Shown here: one piece after another, positions 44,418 through 53,898 of the stretch
How the letters are laid out: the number at the start of each line of letters is the position of its first letter
Position numbering within the stretch: position 1 is the first letter of the stretch
Assembly (NCBI RefSeq): GCF_014270065.1
Contig: NZ_JACNME010000001.1
Span: 620,001 to 684,000 of the forward strand
Origin: Quadrisphaera sp. RL12-1S
Lineage (GTDB): Bacteria; Actinomycetota; Actinomycetes; Actinomycetales; Quadrisphaeraceae
Direction of reading: 5' to 3'
DNA length: 64,000 nt
Position numbers and translations under genes: made by a program
The notes under the pieces: generated by a model
What the model was told of the DNA's origin: nothing
Database searches by the model: none
What the model saw: the letters and a program-made list of their open reading frames with translations, nothing else

Positions 44418-45989
44418 TCACTGCTGGGCGGCGTGCTCCGGGCGTCCGAGGTCGCCGCGGTCGATGGCGACGCCGAGGGGCACGCCCTCCCCCGGAGCGG
44501 CGGGCTCGCCCTGCGCGGGCTCGGTGCCGGCGCCCCTGGCGACCGGACGCCCCTCGTCGGGCACGCCGGCGGGGTAGCTGCCGGTGAAGCAGGCGGTGCA
44601 GAGGCGCTCGCGCGGCTGGCCGCTCGCCGCGACCATCCCGTCGAGGGAGATGTGCCCGAGGCTGTCAGCGCCCAGGCTGTGCCGGACCTCCTCCACCCCG
44701 AGGCCGGAGGCGATGAGCTCGGCGCGGGTGGCGAAGTCGATGCCGTAGAAGCACGGCCACTGCACGGGCGGGGAGGAGATGCGCACGTGCACCTCGGCGG
44801 CCCCCGCCTCGCGGAGCATCCGGACGAGGGCGCGCTGGGTGTTGCCGCGGACGATCGAGTCGTCGATGACCACGAGGCGCTTGCCGGCGATGACGTCGCG
44901 CAGCGGGTTGAGCTTGAGGCGGATGCCCAGCTGCCGGATCGTCTGGTTGGGCTGGATGAACGTGCGCCCGACGTAGGCGTTCTTCACCAGGCCCTGGCCG
45001 TAGGGGATGCCCGAGGCCTGCGCGTACCCGATGGCCGCGGGCGTGCCCGACTCCGGGGTGGGGATGACGAGGTCGGCCTCGACGGGGTGCTCGGCGGCCA
45101 GGCGCCGGCCCATCTCCACGCGCGCCTCGTGCACGCCGCGCCCGGCGATGGAGGTGTCGGGGCGGGCGAGGTAGACGTACTCGAAGACGCAGCCGCGGGG
45201 CGTGGCCTCGGCGAAGCGGGAGAACCGCAGGCCGTCGGCGTCGACGGCCACCAGCTCGCCCGGCTCCACCTCGCGGACGAAGGAGGCGCCCACGATGTCG
45301 AGGGCGGCGGTCTCGCTGGCCACCACCCACCCGCGCTCCAGCCGTCCCAGCACCAGGGGGCGCACCCCGTGCGGGTCACGGGCGGCGTACAGCGTGGTCT
45401 CGTCCATGAAGACGAGCGAGAAGGCTCCCTTGAGCTGCGGCAGCACCTCCAGGGCGGTCGCCTCGAGGGTGCGGTCGGGGTCTCCGGCCAGCAGCGCCGT
45501 CACGAGCGCGGTGTCCGTGGTGTTGCCGCGGGCGACCTCGCCGGCCTCCGGCTCGCCCCGGGCCTCGGCGCGCTCGGCCACCAGGCGGCGCAGCTGGGAG
45601 GTGTTGGTGAGGTTGCCGTTGTGGGCCAGCGCCACGGTGCCGGCGGCGGTGGCGCCGAGGGTGGGCTGCGCGTTCTCCCACCGGCTGGCGCCGGTGGTGG
45701 AGTACCGCGTGTGGCCGATCGCCACCGAGCCCTTCAGCGCCTCCAGCGACGCCTCGTCGAAGACCTGGGAGACGAGGCCCATGTCCTTGTAGACGAGGAT
45801 CTGCTCGCCACTGCTGGTGGCGATGCCGGCGCTCTCCTGGCCGCGGTGCTGCAGCGCGTAGAGGCCGAAGTAGGTGAGCCGCGCGACGTCTTCTCCCGGG
45901 GCCCAGACGCCGAAGACGCCGCAGGCGTCCTGCGGCCCCTTCTCGCCGGGGAGGACGTCGTGGCTGAGTCGACCGTCGGGGCGAGCCAC
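44418..45989 (-). CDS. purF: Amidophosphoribosyltransferase
   Basis: A 523-residue enzyme catalysing the first committed step of purine synthesis. Processed Ntn-hydrolase type: propeptide of 22 residues and catalytic Cys23 in DACGVFGVW. The glutaminase domain includes RYSTTGASRWENAQP and GNLTNTSQLR, and the PRPP site is VVIDDSIVRGNT (near residue 374). Cysteines for a 4Fe-4S cluster remain in the PCFYG and CTACFTGSYP segments, as in Bacillus-type enzymes. GTG start. An about 40-residue acidic/Pro tail is lineage-specific. Confidence 0.97.
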   Translation of the reverse strand: MARPDGRLSHDVLPGEKGPQDACGVFGVWAPGEDVARLTYFGLYALQHRGQESAGIATSSGEQILVYKDMGLVSQVFDEASLEALKGSVAIGHTRYSTTGASRWENAQPTLGATAAGTVALAHNGNLTNTSQLRRLVAERAEARGEPEAGEVARGNTTDTALVTALLAGDPDRTLEATALEVLPQLKGAFSLVFMDETTLYAARDPHGVRPLVLGRLERGWVVASETAALDIVGASFVREVEPGELVAVDADGLRFSRFAEATPRGCVFEYVYLARPDTSIAGRGVHEARVEMGRRLAAEHPVEADLVIPTPESGTPAAIGYAQASGIPYGQGLVKNAYVGRTFIQPNQTIRQLGIRLKLNPLRDVIAGKRLVVIDDSIVRGNTQRALVRMLREAGAAEVHVRISSPPVQWPCFYGIDFATRAELIASGLGVEEVRHSLGADSLGHISLDGMVAASGQPRERLCTACFTGSYPAGVPDEGRPVARGAGTEPAQGEPAAPGEGVPLGVAIDRGDLGRPEHAAQQ

Positions 45990-46015
45990 GCGACCATGCT
46001 CCCACAGAGCGGGCG

Positions 46016-46432
46016 CTACTCGGACCGGCGGGAAGCACCGTCCTGCTGACGGCCCTGCTGACGGCCCTGCTCGCGGACCTCCTGGCGCTTCTGCTGGCGC
46101 TCCAGCACAGCTCCGGCGACCACCGCCGCGACCCCGCCGACCAGCGCTCCGACGAAGCCGAAGGCCACCACCAGGTACCCCAGCGTGGAGGCGTAGCCGT
46201 ACTGGGTGGCGGGCTCGCTGAACGTCAGGCCCAGCGCCACCACCGCGCCCACGGCGACACCACCGCCGATGAAGACGCCGTACCGGGGCGAGCGGTTGAT
46301 GAGCACGCGGCGCGGCGGCTCAGGGCGGTGCAGCTGGTCGGGGTGCCCCTCGGGGTGCTGCTCGGAGTGCTGGCCAGAGTGCTGGCCGGAGCGCTGGTCC
46401 GGGCCGCCGGACCGCTCGTCGGGGGTGCTCAC
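46016..46432 (-). CDS. Small membrane protein with two transmembrane helices
   Basis: About 138 residues from GTG 46432. A His/Gln/Pro/Ser-rich N-terminal 40 residues (tandem [17 protein letters not shown] encoded by repeated CTGGCCAGAGTG-like DNA), then [22 protein letters not shown] and [27 protein letters not shown]. The cytosolic tail is a QQGRQQ repeat. Between SCP2 and purF. Similar proteins occur beside purF in other actinomycetes; function unknown. Confidence 0.72.
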   Translation of the reverse strand: MSTPDERSGGPDQRSGQHSGQHSEQHPEGHPDQLHRPEPPRRVLINRSPRYGVFIGGGVAVGAVVALGLTFSEPATQYGYASTLGYLVVAFGFVGALVGGVAAVVAGAVLERQQKRQEVREQGRQQGRQQDGASRRSE

Positions 46433-46806
46433 GCGGCACCCGCCGGCGCCAGGGGGAGGAGGTCCGACAGGTCGGCCCGCGAGCCGCTGGCCCGCACCCG
46501 GCCGGCGCCGACCGCCTCGGCCCAGCGCAGGTCGCCGGTGGCCAGCGAGAGCCAGGTGGCGGCGTCGGTCTCGACCACGTTGGGGGGCGTCCCGCGGGTG
46601 TGGCGCGGGCCCTCGACGCACTGCACCACGCCGAACGGGGCCACGCGCACCTCGACGCTGTGGCCGGGGGCGCGCTCGGCGAGGTCCTCGAGCGTGGAGC
46701 GGACGGCGGTGGCCGTCGTCGTCCTGTCGGCGGCTGCGGGGTCGGACCGCCAGCGGTCCAGCGCCTCGCGGCCGGCCGCGGGGTCGGTGCGTCGGCGGGC
46801 TGGCAC
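46429..46806 (-). CDS. SCP2-like sterol-carrier family protein
   Basis: A 125-residue single-domain protein with [73 protein letters not shown], the SCP2/alkyl-sulfatase-C-like fold seen in actinobacterial proteins near purF. Binds hydrophobic ligands in the family; role here unknown. Start ATG 46806; its stop overlaps the start of the next membrane-protein gene (GTGA). Confidence 0.78.
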   Translation of the reverse strand: MPARRRTDPAAGREALDRWRSDPAAADRTTTATAVRSTLEDLAERAPGHSVEVRVAPFGVVQCVEGPRHTRGTPPNVVETDAATWLSLATGDLRWAEAVGAGRVRASGSRADLSDLLPLAPAGAA

Positions 46807-46849
46807 GCCCCCACTGTCTCACCGCCCGCTCGTCCCCTCACCCCGTCCC

Positions 46850-46911
46850 ACCGTGATCATGGGCGTCGTGCGCACACCCCACCGTGATCATGGGCGTTGT
46901 GCACACGACCC
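46850..46911. repeat. Two tandem 31 bp units with TGATCATGGGCGT core (left flank of AbiEi/DUF559-like gene)
   Basis: Units 46850-46880 and 46881-46911, both beginning ACCGTGATCATGGGCGT. They form, with 47937-47998, inverted repeats around the intervening gene. The outer copies match at 29 of 31 positions. Confidence 0.9.
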
Positions 46912-46922
46912 CCCGCACGCGA

Positions 46923-47855
46923 TCACCACGCACGCCGGCGGATGCGCGGAGCGAGCCCGAGCAGCTCACCGATCTCGGCCTCCAGCCGCATCGACGGCCC
47001 GAGCACGGCGCCCTTGCGGGCGGAGAGGAACCGCCAGCCGAAGTCCTGCTCGAGGCGCAGCCGCCGGAGCTCGTCGGCCGACTCCTGCTCGGGACCGTGG
47101 AACTCCTCACCGTCGTACTCGACGCCCTTCCTGACCTGGGGCCAGCCCATGTCCAGCCGGTCGGCGCCCGGACGGGGCTCGGGCACCCAGATCTGCGGCT
47201 CCGGCCGCGGGAACCCCGCGTCGACCACGCGCAGGCGCAGCCACGACTCCCCGTAGGACTCGGTGTCGGGCTCGATGTGGACGATGAGGTACCGCGCCTG
47301 GCCCACGCCGCGGTCACCGCGGAACTCCTCGATCCGCAGCAGCAGCACCTCGCGGTCGACCAGCCCCTGCCGCGCCATCCGGTCCAGCACCGCCAGCGCC
47401 ATCGGCGGGGACAGGTAGCGCGCGCAGTCCAGAGCGGTGCGCTCCGGCGTGGTGACCAAGACGCCGCCGACGTCCATCACGTCACCGTCCGGCAGCGGAG
47501 CCTCGAAGATCGAGACCCCTCGCCAGCGCGGCGTGCGGTTCGCGGCCGGCACGAGTCCCTGGACGCCGAGCGGGCTGTCGTCGCGTCCGGGGCCACGCGG
47601 GTCGACGCCGTGGATCATCGCTGCCAGACCGCGGCACGCGACGACGTGCGGCGGCAGCACGAGGGCCGCCGCACGGGCCACGGCGAGCGGGTCACCCAGC
47701 CGGACGGCTGGCACGTAGGCACCCCGCACCACCTCGACCACGTCGCCGGTCGCGACGGCGGCGGCGAGCCACCGGCGGTCGAGCCCGAGGTCCTTCAGGT
47801 CGCGGAGGGCGAAGGCGGGCAGGACGTCGACGTCGGGACGCAGGCGCGGTGGCAC
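46923..47855 (-). CDS. AbiEi-antitoxin-like / DUF559 (PD-(D/E)XK-type) protein
   Basis: About 310 residues from GTG 47855. N-terminal ALRDLKDLGLDRRWLAAAVATGDVVEVVRGAYVPA resembles the winged-helix domain of AbiEi-type antitoxins. Middle region VTTPERTALDCARYLSPPMALAVLDRMARQG. C-terminal ESWLRLRVVDAGFPRPEPQIWVPEPRPGADRLDMGWPQVRKGVEYDGEEFHG holds the Asp-Glu-x-Lys-like pattern of DUF559/Vsr-like nuclease folds (Asp in LDMGW, Glu in VEYDG). Such proteins are common singletons in actinobacteria and vary between strains. No toxin gene is adjacent. Bracketed by inverted tandem 31 bp units. Confidence 0.8.
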   Translation of the reverse strand: MPPRLRPDVDVLPAFALRDLKDLGLDRRWLAAAVATGDVVEVVRGAYVPAVRLGDPLAVARAAALVLPPHVVACRGLAAMIHGVDPRGPGRDDSPLGVQGLVPAANRTPRWRGVSIFEAPLPDGDVMDVGGVLVTTPERTALDCARYLSPPMALAVLDRMARQGLVDREVLLLRIEEFRGDRGVGQARYLIVHIEPDTESYGESWLRLRVVDAGFPRPEPQIWVPEPRPGADRLDMGWPQVRKGVEYDGEEFHGPEQESADELRRLRLEQDFGWRFLSARKGAVLGPSMRLEAEIGELLGLAPRIRRRAW

Positions 47856-47936
47856 CCCCGCAGCGTGGCCCGGATGTGGATCACCCCGCTGGCGCCATCC
47901 ACAGGAACAGGCGTTCGATGCTGGCGCACCCAACGG

Positions 47937-47998
47937 CCGTGGTGCGCACAACGCCCATGATCACGGCGGGGTGTGCGCACAACGCCCATGATCACGGA
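47937..47998. repeat. Two tandem 31 bp units with TGATCATGGGCGT core, inverted (right flank)
   Basis: Reading leftward, copies lie at 47998-47968 and 47967-47937. They are inverted relative to the units at 46850-46911 and lie between the AbiEi/DUF559-like start and the purL stop. Confidence 0.9.
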
Positions 47999-48007
47999 CG
48001 GGAGGGG

Positions 48008-50326
48008 TCAGGAGCCGAAGACCTCGGGGAGGGTCCGCGTGTGCACGGCGCGCAGCTCAGGCAGCGGCACCGAGAACAGCGGCGCGTCCGCGGCGACGTC
48101 GAGCACCGCCTCCTCGCCGTCGGCCTCCACGCCGTCGGTCACGCCGATGCGCAGGTGGGCGATCCCGCGGGCGGTGCACATGTCGGTGAAGCGCACCTCC
48201 TCCTCGCGGGGGACGGCGACGACGACGCGGCCTGCCGACTCGCTGAACAGCGCGGTGGCGGCGTCGACGCCGTCGCGCTCGCACAGCTCTCCCAGCCAGA
48301 CCCGGGCGCCGACGCCGCGGCGCAGGCAGCCCTCGACCAGCGCCTGGGACAGCCCGCCCTCGGACAGGTCGTGCGCGGCGTCGACGAGGCCGTCGCGGGA
48401 GGAGTTGACCAGCACGGACGCGAGCACCTTCTCGTGCTCGAGGTCCACGGTCGGCGGGGTGCCGCCCAGGTGTCCGTGCACCTCCCACGCCCACTCCGAC
48501 CCGGAGAGCTCCTCGCGGGTGGTGCCCAGCAGGTAGATCTGCTGGCCGGCCTCGGCCCAGCCGGACGGCGTCCGGCGGGCGACGTCGTCGAGGACGCCGA
48601 GGACGCCGACGACCGGCGTCGGGTGGATCGGCTCGCTCCCGGTCTGGTTGTAGAAGCTGACGTTGCCGCCGGTCACCGGCACGCCGAGCTCCGCGCAGGC
48701 GTCCGCGAGGCCGGTGACGGCCTCGGAGAACTGCCACATCACGCCCGGGTCCTCCGGGGAGCCGAAGTTGAGGCAGTCGGTCACGGCCAGCGGCACCGCG
48801 CCCGCGGTGGCGACGTTGCGGTAGGACTCCGCGAGCGCGAGCTGCGCACCGACCCGCGGGTCGAGGTGGGCGAAGCGGCCGTTGGCGTCCAGGGAGACGG
48901 CCACGCCGAGCCCGCTCTCCTCGTCGACGCGCACCACGCCGGCGTCGTCCGGCATGGCCAGGGCGGTGTTGCCGAGCACGTACCGGTCGTACTGGTCGGT
49001 GATCCAGGCGCGGCTGCAGAGGTTGGCGGAGCCGGCCAGCTGCAGGACCTGCCCGCGCAGCTCCTCGCCGGTGGTGGGGCGCTCCAGCGCCTCGGCCGGG
49101 TCGGCGGCGAGCACGTCCATGTCGGCGGGCCGGGCCCACGGGCGCACGTAGACGGGGCCCTCGTGGGCGACCGTGCGCGGCGGGACGTCGACGACGGTCT
49201 CGCCGTTCCAGGTGATCTGCAGGCGCCCGGTGCCGGTCACCTCGCCGATCACGGTGGCCTCGACCTCCCACTTGGAGGTGATGGCCAGGAAGGCGTCGAG
49301 GTGGTGCGGCTCGACCACGGCCATCATCCGCTCCTGCGACTCGCTCATGAGCACCTCCTCCGGGCGCAGCGAGGAGTCGCGCAGCGGCACCGCGTCGAGG
49401 CGGACGGCCATGCCGCCGTCGCCCGCGGAGGCGAGCTCGGAGGTGGCGCACGAGAGACCGGCCCCGCCGAGGTCCTGGATGCCGGCCACCACGCCGGCGT
49501 GGAACAGCTCGAGGCAGCACTCGATGAGCAGCTTCTCGGCGAACGGGTCGCCCACCTGCACGGCGGGGCGCTTGGCGGGGCCGCCGTCGCCGGGGGTGCC
49601 GTCGAACGTCTCCGAGGCCAGCACCGAGACGCCGCCGATGCCGTCACCTCCGGTGCGGGAGCCGAAGAGCACCACGAGGTTGCCCTCGCCGGTGGCGTTG
49701 GCCAGGTGGATGTCCTCGTGGCGCATGGTGCCCACGCACAGCGCGTTGACCAGCGGGTTGCCCTGGTAGACCGGGTCGAAGATGACCTCGCCGCCGACGT
49801 TGGGCAGGCCCAGGCAGTTGCCGTACCCGCCCACCCCGGCGACGACGCCGGGCACCACGCGGGCGGTGTCGGGGTGGTCGAGGGCGCCGAAGCGCAGCGA
49901 GTCCATGACGGCCACTGGGCGCGCGCCCATGGCGAGGATGTCGCGGACGATGCCGCCGACGCCCGTGGCGGCGCCCTGGTGGGGCTCGACGTAGCTGGGG
50001 TGGTTGTGGCTCTCGACCTTGAACGTCACCGCCCAGCCGTCGCCGATGTCCACGACGCCGGCGTTCTCCCCGATGCCCACGAGCAGCTTCTCGCGCATCG
50101 CGTCGGTGGTCTTGACGCCGAACTGGCGCAGGTGCGTCTTGGAGGACTTGTAGGAGCAGTGCTCGCTCCACATGACCGAGTACATCGCCAGCTCGCACGC
50201 GGTGGGACGGCGCCCGAGGATCGTGCAGATCCGCTCGAACTCGTCGTCCTTGAGCCCGAGCTCGCCGTAGGGCAGCTCGTGGTCGGGCGTCGCTGCGGCG
50301 TGGTCCACGGTGTCGAGCAGGCTCAC
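48008..50326 (-). CDS. purL: Phosphoribosylformylglycinamidine synthase, large subunit
   Basis: A 772-residue small-type PurL that needs PurQ and PurS as partners. Diagnostic blocks: [47 protein letters not shown] (ATP site), [29 protein letters not shown] and the AIR-synthetase-like C-terminal MVAVVEPHH and [14 protein letters not shown]. Makes FGAM from FGAR, ATP and ammonia. Start ATG 50326 ([11 protein letters not shown]). Confidence 0.97.
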   Translation of the reverse strand: MSLLDTVDHAAATPDHELPYGELGLKDDEFERICTILGRRPTACELAMYSVMWSEHCSYKSSKTHLRQFGVKTTDAMREKLLVGIGENAGVVDIGDGWAVTFKVESHNHPSYVEPHQGAATGVGGIVRDILAMGARPVAVMDSLRFGALDHPDTARVVPGVVAGVGGYGNCLGLPNVGGEVIFDPVYQGNPLVNALCVGTMRHEDIHLANATGEGNLVVLFGSRTGGDGIGGVSVLASETFDGTPGDGGPAKRPAVQVGDPFAEKLLIECCLELFHAGVVAGIQDLGGAGLSCATSELASAGDGGMAVRLDAVPLRDSSLRPEEVLMSESQERMMAVVEPHHLDAFLAITSKWEVEATVIGEVTGTGRLQITWNGETVVDVPPRTVAHEGPVYVRPWARPADMDVLAADPAEALERPTTGEELRGQVLQLAGSANLCSRAWITDQYDRYVLGNTALAMPDDAGVVRVDEESGLGVAVSLDANGRFAHLDPRVGAQLALAESYRNVATAGAVPLAVTDCLNFGSPEDPGVMWQFSEAVTGLADACAELGVPVTGGNVSFYNQTGSEPIHPTPVVGVLGVLDDVARRTPSGWAEAGQQIYLLGTTREELSGSEWAWEVHGHLGGTPPTVDLEHEKVLASVLVNSSRDGLVDAAHDLSEGGLSQALVEGCLRRGVGARVWLGELCERDGVDAATALFSESAGRVVVAVPREEEVRFTDMCTARGIAHLRIGVTDGVEADGEEAVLDVAADAPLFSVPLPELRAVHTRTLPEVFGS

Positions 50327-50341
50327 GTGCCCAGAGCGTAG

Positions 50342-50376
50342 TGACCTGCACGGACACCTCCGAACCCCGCAGGTCA
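50342..50376. other. Hairpin-forming dyad upstream of purL / downstream of the sigma gene
   Basis: TGACCTGC (50342-50349) and GCAGGTCA (50369-50376) form an 8 bp perfect stem with a 19-base loop. It lies 15 bp before the purL start and 54 bp after the leftward sigma gene, so could be a terminator for it or a purine-related regulatory site. Confidence 0.45.
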
Positions 50377-50429
50377 GGAGGACGACGACGACGCCGCTGC
50401 GGCCGCCGGTGCTGCCTCGCTCGACGGGG

Positions 50430-50990
50430 TCAGCCCTCCGAGCGGCTCACCGACCCGTCGGTGAGGACGCCGTCGCGCCGCAGCGCCGCCAGCCCGCGGG
50501 CGGCGCTGCTGCGGACGGTGGCCTGCGCCATGCCCAGCAGGTCGGCGATCTCGGCGTCGGGCAGCTGCTCGTAGTAGCGCAGCACGAGCACGGCCCGGTG
50601 CCGCGGCGGCAGGCGGCGCAGGGCCGTGAGCAGGGCGTCGCGGTCACCGCGCTGCGCTGCGCCGTCGTCCACGCCGCCGGCCACCGGCTCGGGCAGCTCC
50701 TCAGGCTCGGTGGTGCGCTCCCGCCGCGTGGAGGCGCGCCGCCAGAAGCTCATCGCCTGGTTGACGAGCATCCGGTTGACGTAGGCCGCGGGGTCGGCGG
50801 CTGCGCTGACCTTCTCCCAGCTGACCAGGGCCTTGGCGAGCACCTCCTGCACGAGGTCCTCCGCGTCGGCCTCGGAGCGCACCAGTCCGCGGGCCATGGA
50901 CAGCAGCGGGCCGCTGCGGGTGGCCACGAGGTCCTCGAAGCCCCACGCCTGGGAGGTGCGGGGCCGGCGCAGCAGCGTGGCGATGCTCAC
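50430..50990 (-). CDS. SigE-type ECF RNA polymerase sigma factor
   Basis: About 186 residues from GTG 50990. Region 2: [44 protein letters not shown] and [17 protein letters not shown]. Region 4: [49 protein letters not shown]. This matches the actinobacterial SigE70/SACE family. Start overlaps the stop of the preceding membrane-protein gene (GTGA). Confidence 0.9.
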   Translation of the reverse strand: MSIATLLRRPRTSQAWGFEDLVATRSGPLLSMARGLVRSEADAEDLVQEVLAKALVSWEKVSAAADPAAYVNRMLVNQAMSFWRRASTRRERTTEPEELPEPVAGGVDDGAAQRGDRDALLTALRRLPPRHRAVLVLRYYEQLPDAEIADLLGMAQATVRSSAARGLAALRRDGVLTDGSVSRSEG

Positions 50991-52102
50991 GGCGCCCCCG
51001 CCGACGGCAGCGGCGCGGCGAAGGACGCGCCGCCGCCGGTGGCGCGCGCCACCGCCGTGCGGACGGCGGGGGCGAGGGCGGCGTAGGCGGCCTGGGCCGA
51101 GGCGGCGTCGGACGTCGCGTCGACCTGGACGAGCTCGCTGCCCAGCGCCACCAGCACCCTCAGCGTCGGTGCGCCCTGCCCCGAGGTCGAGGCCAGGACG
51201 AGGGCCCGACCGCCGTCGGGGGTCACGCCGGCGGCGTCGAGCGCCGTGGTGGGCCCGGTGCCCTCCAGCCCCCGGCCCGAGCAGCTGGCCAGGTCGGCGC
51301 GGACCGCCTCGACAGCGCCCGACGCCTGCGAGGGGTCGCCGACGACGGCGACGCGCTCGACCACGCCGGGCGGCTCCGCCGCCGACGCCGACGGCGCAGC
51401 GTTGAGGTCGACCCGCCACAGCTGCAGCGCCTCCACGGACCCAGCGTTCCCGTCGACGCACGCCCCGAGCGTCAGCCTGGGGTTGGACTCCGACTCCGAC
51501 GGGGGCTCGGGCGCGGGTGCTGACTCCCGGACGGGGACGGCGAAGGCGCCGATGAGGTCCGCGGCGGTGAGCATCGACGCCTCGCTGAGCGTCGGGACCC
51601 CCGCCGCGGCCGAGTTCGCCGTGCCGGAGCGGTCGGTGGTGCCGTCCTGGAACGTCGTCGTCCCGCCGTCCGCAGCGCTCGCGCTGGCGGCGGGCGCTGC
51701 ACCGCCCGAACCGCCCGAGTCCCCGCCCTCGGCGCTCGACGCCGCCGAGCCACCGGCGGAGCTGCCGCCCAACGCCCCCAGCGACAGGTTGAGGCCGGGC
51801 AGCACGAGGCTCCCGACGAAGACCGCGACGGCGGCGGCCGCCGCGGTCCCGCCGAGCACCGCCGCCTGGCGGCGCCGCTGGAGCTGGCCGGCCCGGCGCT
51901 CCACCGCGGACAGCAGCGCCGACGGCCGGCCCGGCCGCGCCCGTCCCGCTGCGCTCGTCGTCGTCCCCGTCCTGCTGCCGCCGGAGGACGGCGGCGAGCC
52001 GAGGTCGCCGAGGGCGGCGCGGAAGGCCCGGACGACGTCGCCGTCGGGGCCCTCGTCGGGTTCCCCTCCGGTGCGCCCGGTCAGGTCGGTCGGTCGGTCC
52101 AC
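50987..52102 (-). CDS. Membrane protein preceding the ECF sigma factor, possible anti-sigma-like or regulated exported protein
   Basis: A 371-residue protein. Residues 1-80 are cytosolic (DVVRAFRAALGDLG..., basic RRAGQLQRRRQ), then one membrane helix (AAVLGGTAAAAAVAVFVGSLVLPG) and a large Ser/Gly/Ala-rich extracytosolic region with two cysteines (GACVDGNAG, ASCSGRG) and a conserved-looking SASAAEPPGVVERVAVVGDPSQAS block. It is unusual that the membrane gene precedes the sigma gene, the reverse of the 33 kb pair. Coupled by a 4-base overlap. Function not determined. Confidence 0.6.
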   Translation of the reverse strand: MDRPTDLTGRTGGEPDEGPDGDVVRAFRAALGDLGSPPSSGGSRTGTTTSAAGRARPGRPSALLSAVERRAGQLQRRRQAAVLGGTAAAAAVAVFVGSLVLPGLNLSLGALGGSSAGGSAASSAEGGDSGGSGGAAPAASASAADGGTTTFQDGTTDRSGTANSAAAGVPTLSEASMLTAADLIGAFAVPVRESAPAPEPPSESESNPRLTLGACVDGNAGSVEALQLWRVDLNAAPSASAAEPPGVVERVAVVGDPSQASGAVEAVRADLASCSGRGLEGTGPTTALDAAGVTPDGGRALVLASTSGQGAPTLRVLVALGSELVQVDATSDAASAQAAYAALAPAVRTAVARATGGGASFAAPLPSAGAP

Positions 52103-52166
52103 GGCTCTAGGACGCCGCCGCCGCCGCTGGCGTGGCAGCGGGGCGGGTGCTCACCCGGACGGGCGC

Positions 52167-52868
52167 TCAGGCGCTCGCGAGCGCCTGGAGCACCGAGGTG
52201 AAGAAGCCCAGGCCGTCGGTGCCGTCGCCGCTGGCGCCGCCCCGGTGCTCGGTGGGCCCGTAGCCGGCCTCGGTGGCGTGCTCGGGGTGCGGCATGAGGC
52301 CCACCACTCGCCCGGAGGCGTCGCGGACCCCGGCGATGTCGCGCTGCGAGCCGTTGGGGTTGCCGCCCAGGTAGCGGAAGACCACGCGGCCCTCGCCCTC
52401 GAGCTCGTCGAGGGTGCGCTGGTCGGCGTTGTAACCGCCCTCGCCGTTCTTCAGCGGGACGACGATCTCCTGGCCCTGCTCGTACGCCGAGGTCCACGCG
52501 GTGGAGGCGTCCTCGACGCGCAGGCGCTGGTCGCGGCAGACGAAGGTGCGCACGTCGTTGCGGACCAGCGCGCCCGGGAGCAGCCCGGCCTCGCAGAGCA
52601 CCTGGAACCCGTTGCAGATGCCGAGGACGGGCATGCCGCCACGCGCCGCCTCGACCACGGAGCCCATGACGGGCGCGATGCTCGCGATGGCGCCGGCGCG
52701 CAGGTAGTCGCCGTAGGAGAAGCCGCCCGGCAGGACGACGGCGTCGACACCGCGCAGGTCGGCGACGGCGTGCCACAGCGAGACCGCCTCACCGCCGCCG
52801 CGGACGACGGCGCGCGAGGCGTCGCGGTCGTCCAGGGAGCCCGGGAAGGTGACGACGCCGATCTTCAC
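52167..52868 (-). CDS. purQ: Phosphoribosylformylglycinamidine synthase, glutaminase subunit
   Basis: A 233-residue class I glutamine amidotransferase. Nucleophile Cys85 in VLGICNGFQ, with the His-Glu pair in GLMPHPEHA. Provides ammonia to PurL. GTG start overlaps the purS stop (GTGA). The usual neighbour purL is separated by the sigma/membrane-protein pair. Confidence 0.97.
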   Translation of the reverse strand: MKIGVVTFPGSLDDRDASRAVVRGGGEAVSLWHAVADLRGVDAVVLPGGFSYGDYLRAGAIASIAPVMGSVVEAARGGMPVLGICNGFQVLCEAGLLPGALVRNDVRTFVCRDQRLRVEDASTAWTSAYEQGQEIVVPLKNGEGGYNADQRTLDELEGEGRVVFRYLGGNPNGSQRDIAGVRDASGRVVGLMPHPEHATEAGYGPTEHRGGASGDGTDGLGFFTSVLQALASA

Positions 52869-53140
52869 GCGGAGGCTCCGGCGGGGACCTCGGCGTCGGC
52901 GTCGACCACGGAGACGACGTCCTCGATGACGGGGTTGGCGAGGAGCTGCTCGGCGGCCTTGCGGGCCTGCGCGAGGACCTCCGGCGTCACCGGCCCCTCG
53001 ACCACCAGCTCGAACCGCTTGCCCTGCCGCACGTCCACGAACCCGGCCAGGCCGAGGCGCGGCAGCGCAGCCGCCACGGCCTTCCCCTGGGGGTCGAGGA
53101 TCTCGGGCTTCGGCATCACCTGGACCAGCACGCGTCCCAC
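52865..53140 (-). CDS. purS: Phosphoribosylformylglycinamidine synthase subunit PurS
   Basis: A 91-residue small subunit that bridges PurQ and Pur[43 protein letters not shown] is highly conserved. Start GTG 53140 begins [11 protein letters not shown]; the long in-frame upstream extension is antisense to the neighbouring genes. Divergent from the MBL-fold gene. Confidence 0.95.
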   Translation of the reverse strand: MGRVLVQVMPKPEILDPQGKAVAAALPRLGLAGFVDVRQGKRFELVVEGPVTPEVLAQARKAAEQLLANPVIEDVVSVVDADAEVPAGASA

Positions 53141-53194
53141 GGGTGAGCAGCCTAGAGGGTCGCGGCGGGTGCTCCGTCGGTCCACGATGCAGGC

Positions 53195-53863
53195 ATGCGC
53201 ATCTCGCACCTCGGACACGCCTGCCTGCTCGTGGAGGCCGCCGGCACGCGCGTGCTGGTGGACCCCGGCACGTTCTCCGCGGGGTGGGAGGAGCTGGACG
53301 GCCTCGACGCCGTGCTGGTCACCCACGCCCACCCCGACCACGTGGACGTCGAGAAGCTCCCGGCGCTGCTGGAGGGCAACGACGGCGCGCTGCTGCGCGC
53401 CGAGCCCGAGACGGCCGCGTCCCTGGAGGGCTCCCGGCTGGGGGCGGACGGGGACGTGGACCTGGCGGCCTTCCACCCGGGTGAGGCGCTGCAGCTCGGG
53501 GCGCTGACCGTGCGCGCCGTCGGCGGGCAGCACGCGCTCATCCACCCGGACGTGCCGCGGGTGGGCAACACCGGCCTGGTCCTCAGCGCCCCCGGCGAGC
53601 CGGTGCTGTTCGTGCCCGGCGACGCCTACGACACCACCCCCGAGGGGGTCGACGTGCTGGCGCTGCCGCTCAACGCGCCGTGGGCGACGTCGGCGATGAC
53701 CGTCGACTTCCTGCGCGCGGTCGCGCCCACCACGGCGGCGGTGCCAGTGCACGACGCGCTGCTGTCGGCGACGGGCCGCAAGGGCTACCTGGCCAACATC
53801 GGCCGCCTGTGCTCCGACGTCGACATCCGCGACGACGGCGGCCGGGGCGTCCACGAGTTCTGA
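53195..53863 (+). CDS. MBL-fold metallo-hydrolase
   Basis: A 222-residue metallo-beta-lactamase-fold protein. [16 protein letters not shown] is the zinc-binding HxHxDH motif, with further ligands around [18 protein letters not shown] and [11 protein letters not shown]. The UlaG/L-ascorbate lactonase-like branch fits. Cytosolic; substrate unknown. Start ATG 53195, divergent from purS. Confidence 0.85.
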   Translation: MRISHLGHACLLVEAAGTRVLVDPGTFSAGWEELDGLDAVLVTHAHPDHVDVEKLPALLEGNDGALLRAEPETAASLEGSRLGADGDVDLAAFHPGEALQLGALTVRAVGGQHALIHPDVPRVGNTGLVLSAPGEPVLFVPGDAYDTTPEGVDVLALPLNAPWATSAMTVDFLRAVAPTTAAVPVHDALLSATGRKGYLANIGRLCSDVDIRDDGGRGVHEF

Positions 53864-53864
53864 T

Positions 53865-53898
53865 CCCCACCCCCTCGTGATCATGGGCGAGGGTGGGG
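53865..53898. terminator. Hairpin terminator with TGATCATGGGCG loop
   Basis: CCCCACCC..CTCG (53865-53877) pairs with CGAGGGTGGGG (53888-53898), with a 2-base bulge; the loop carries TGATCATGGG. It fills the 35 bp gap between two convergent genes. Confidence 0.75.

Noticed and set aside
46923-47855. A toxin-antitoxin pair at the AbiEi-like gene
   Set aside because: Neither neighbour has an AbiEii nucleotidyltransferase or other toxin-like gene; the flanking genes are purL and SCP2.
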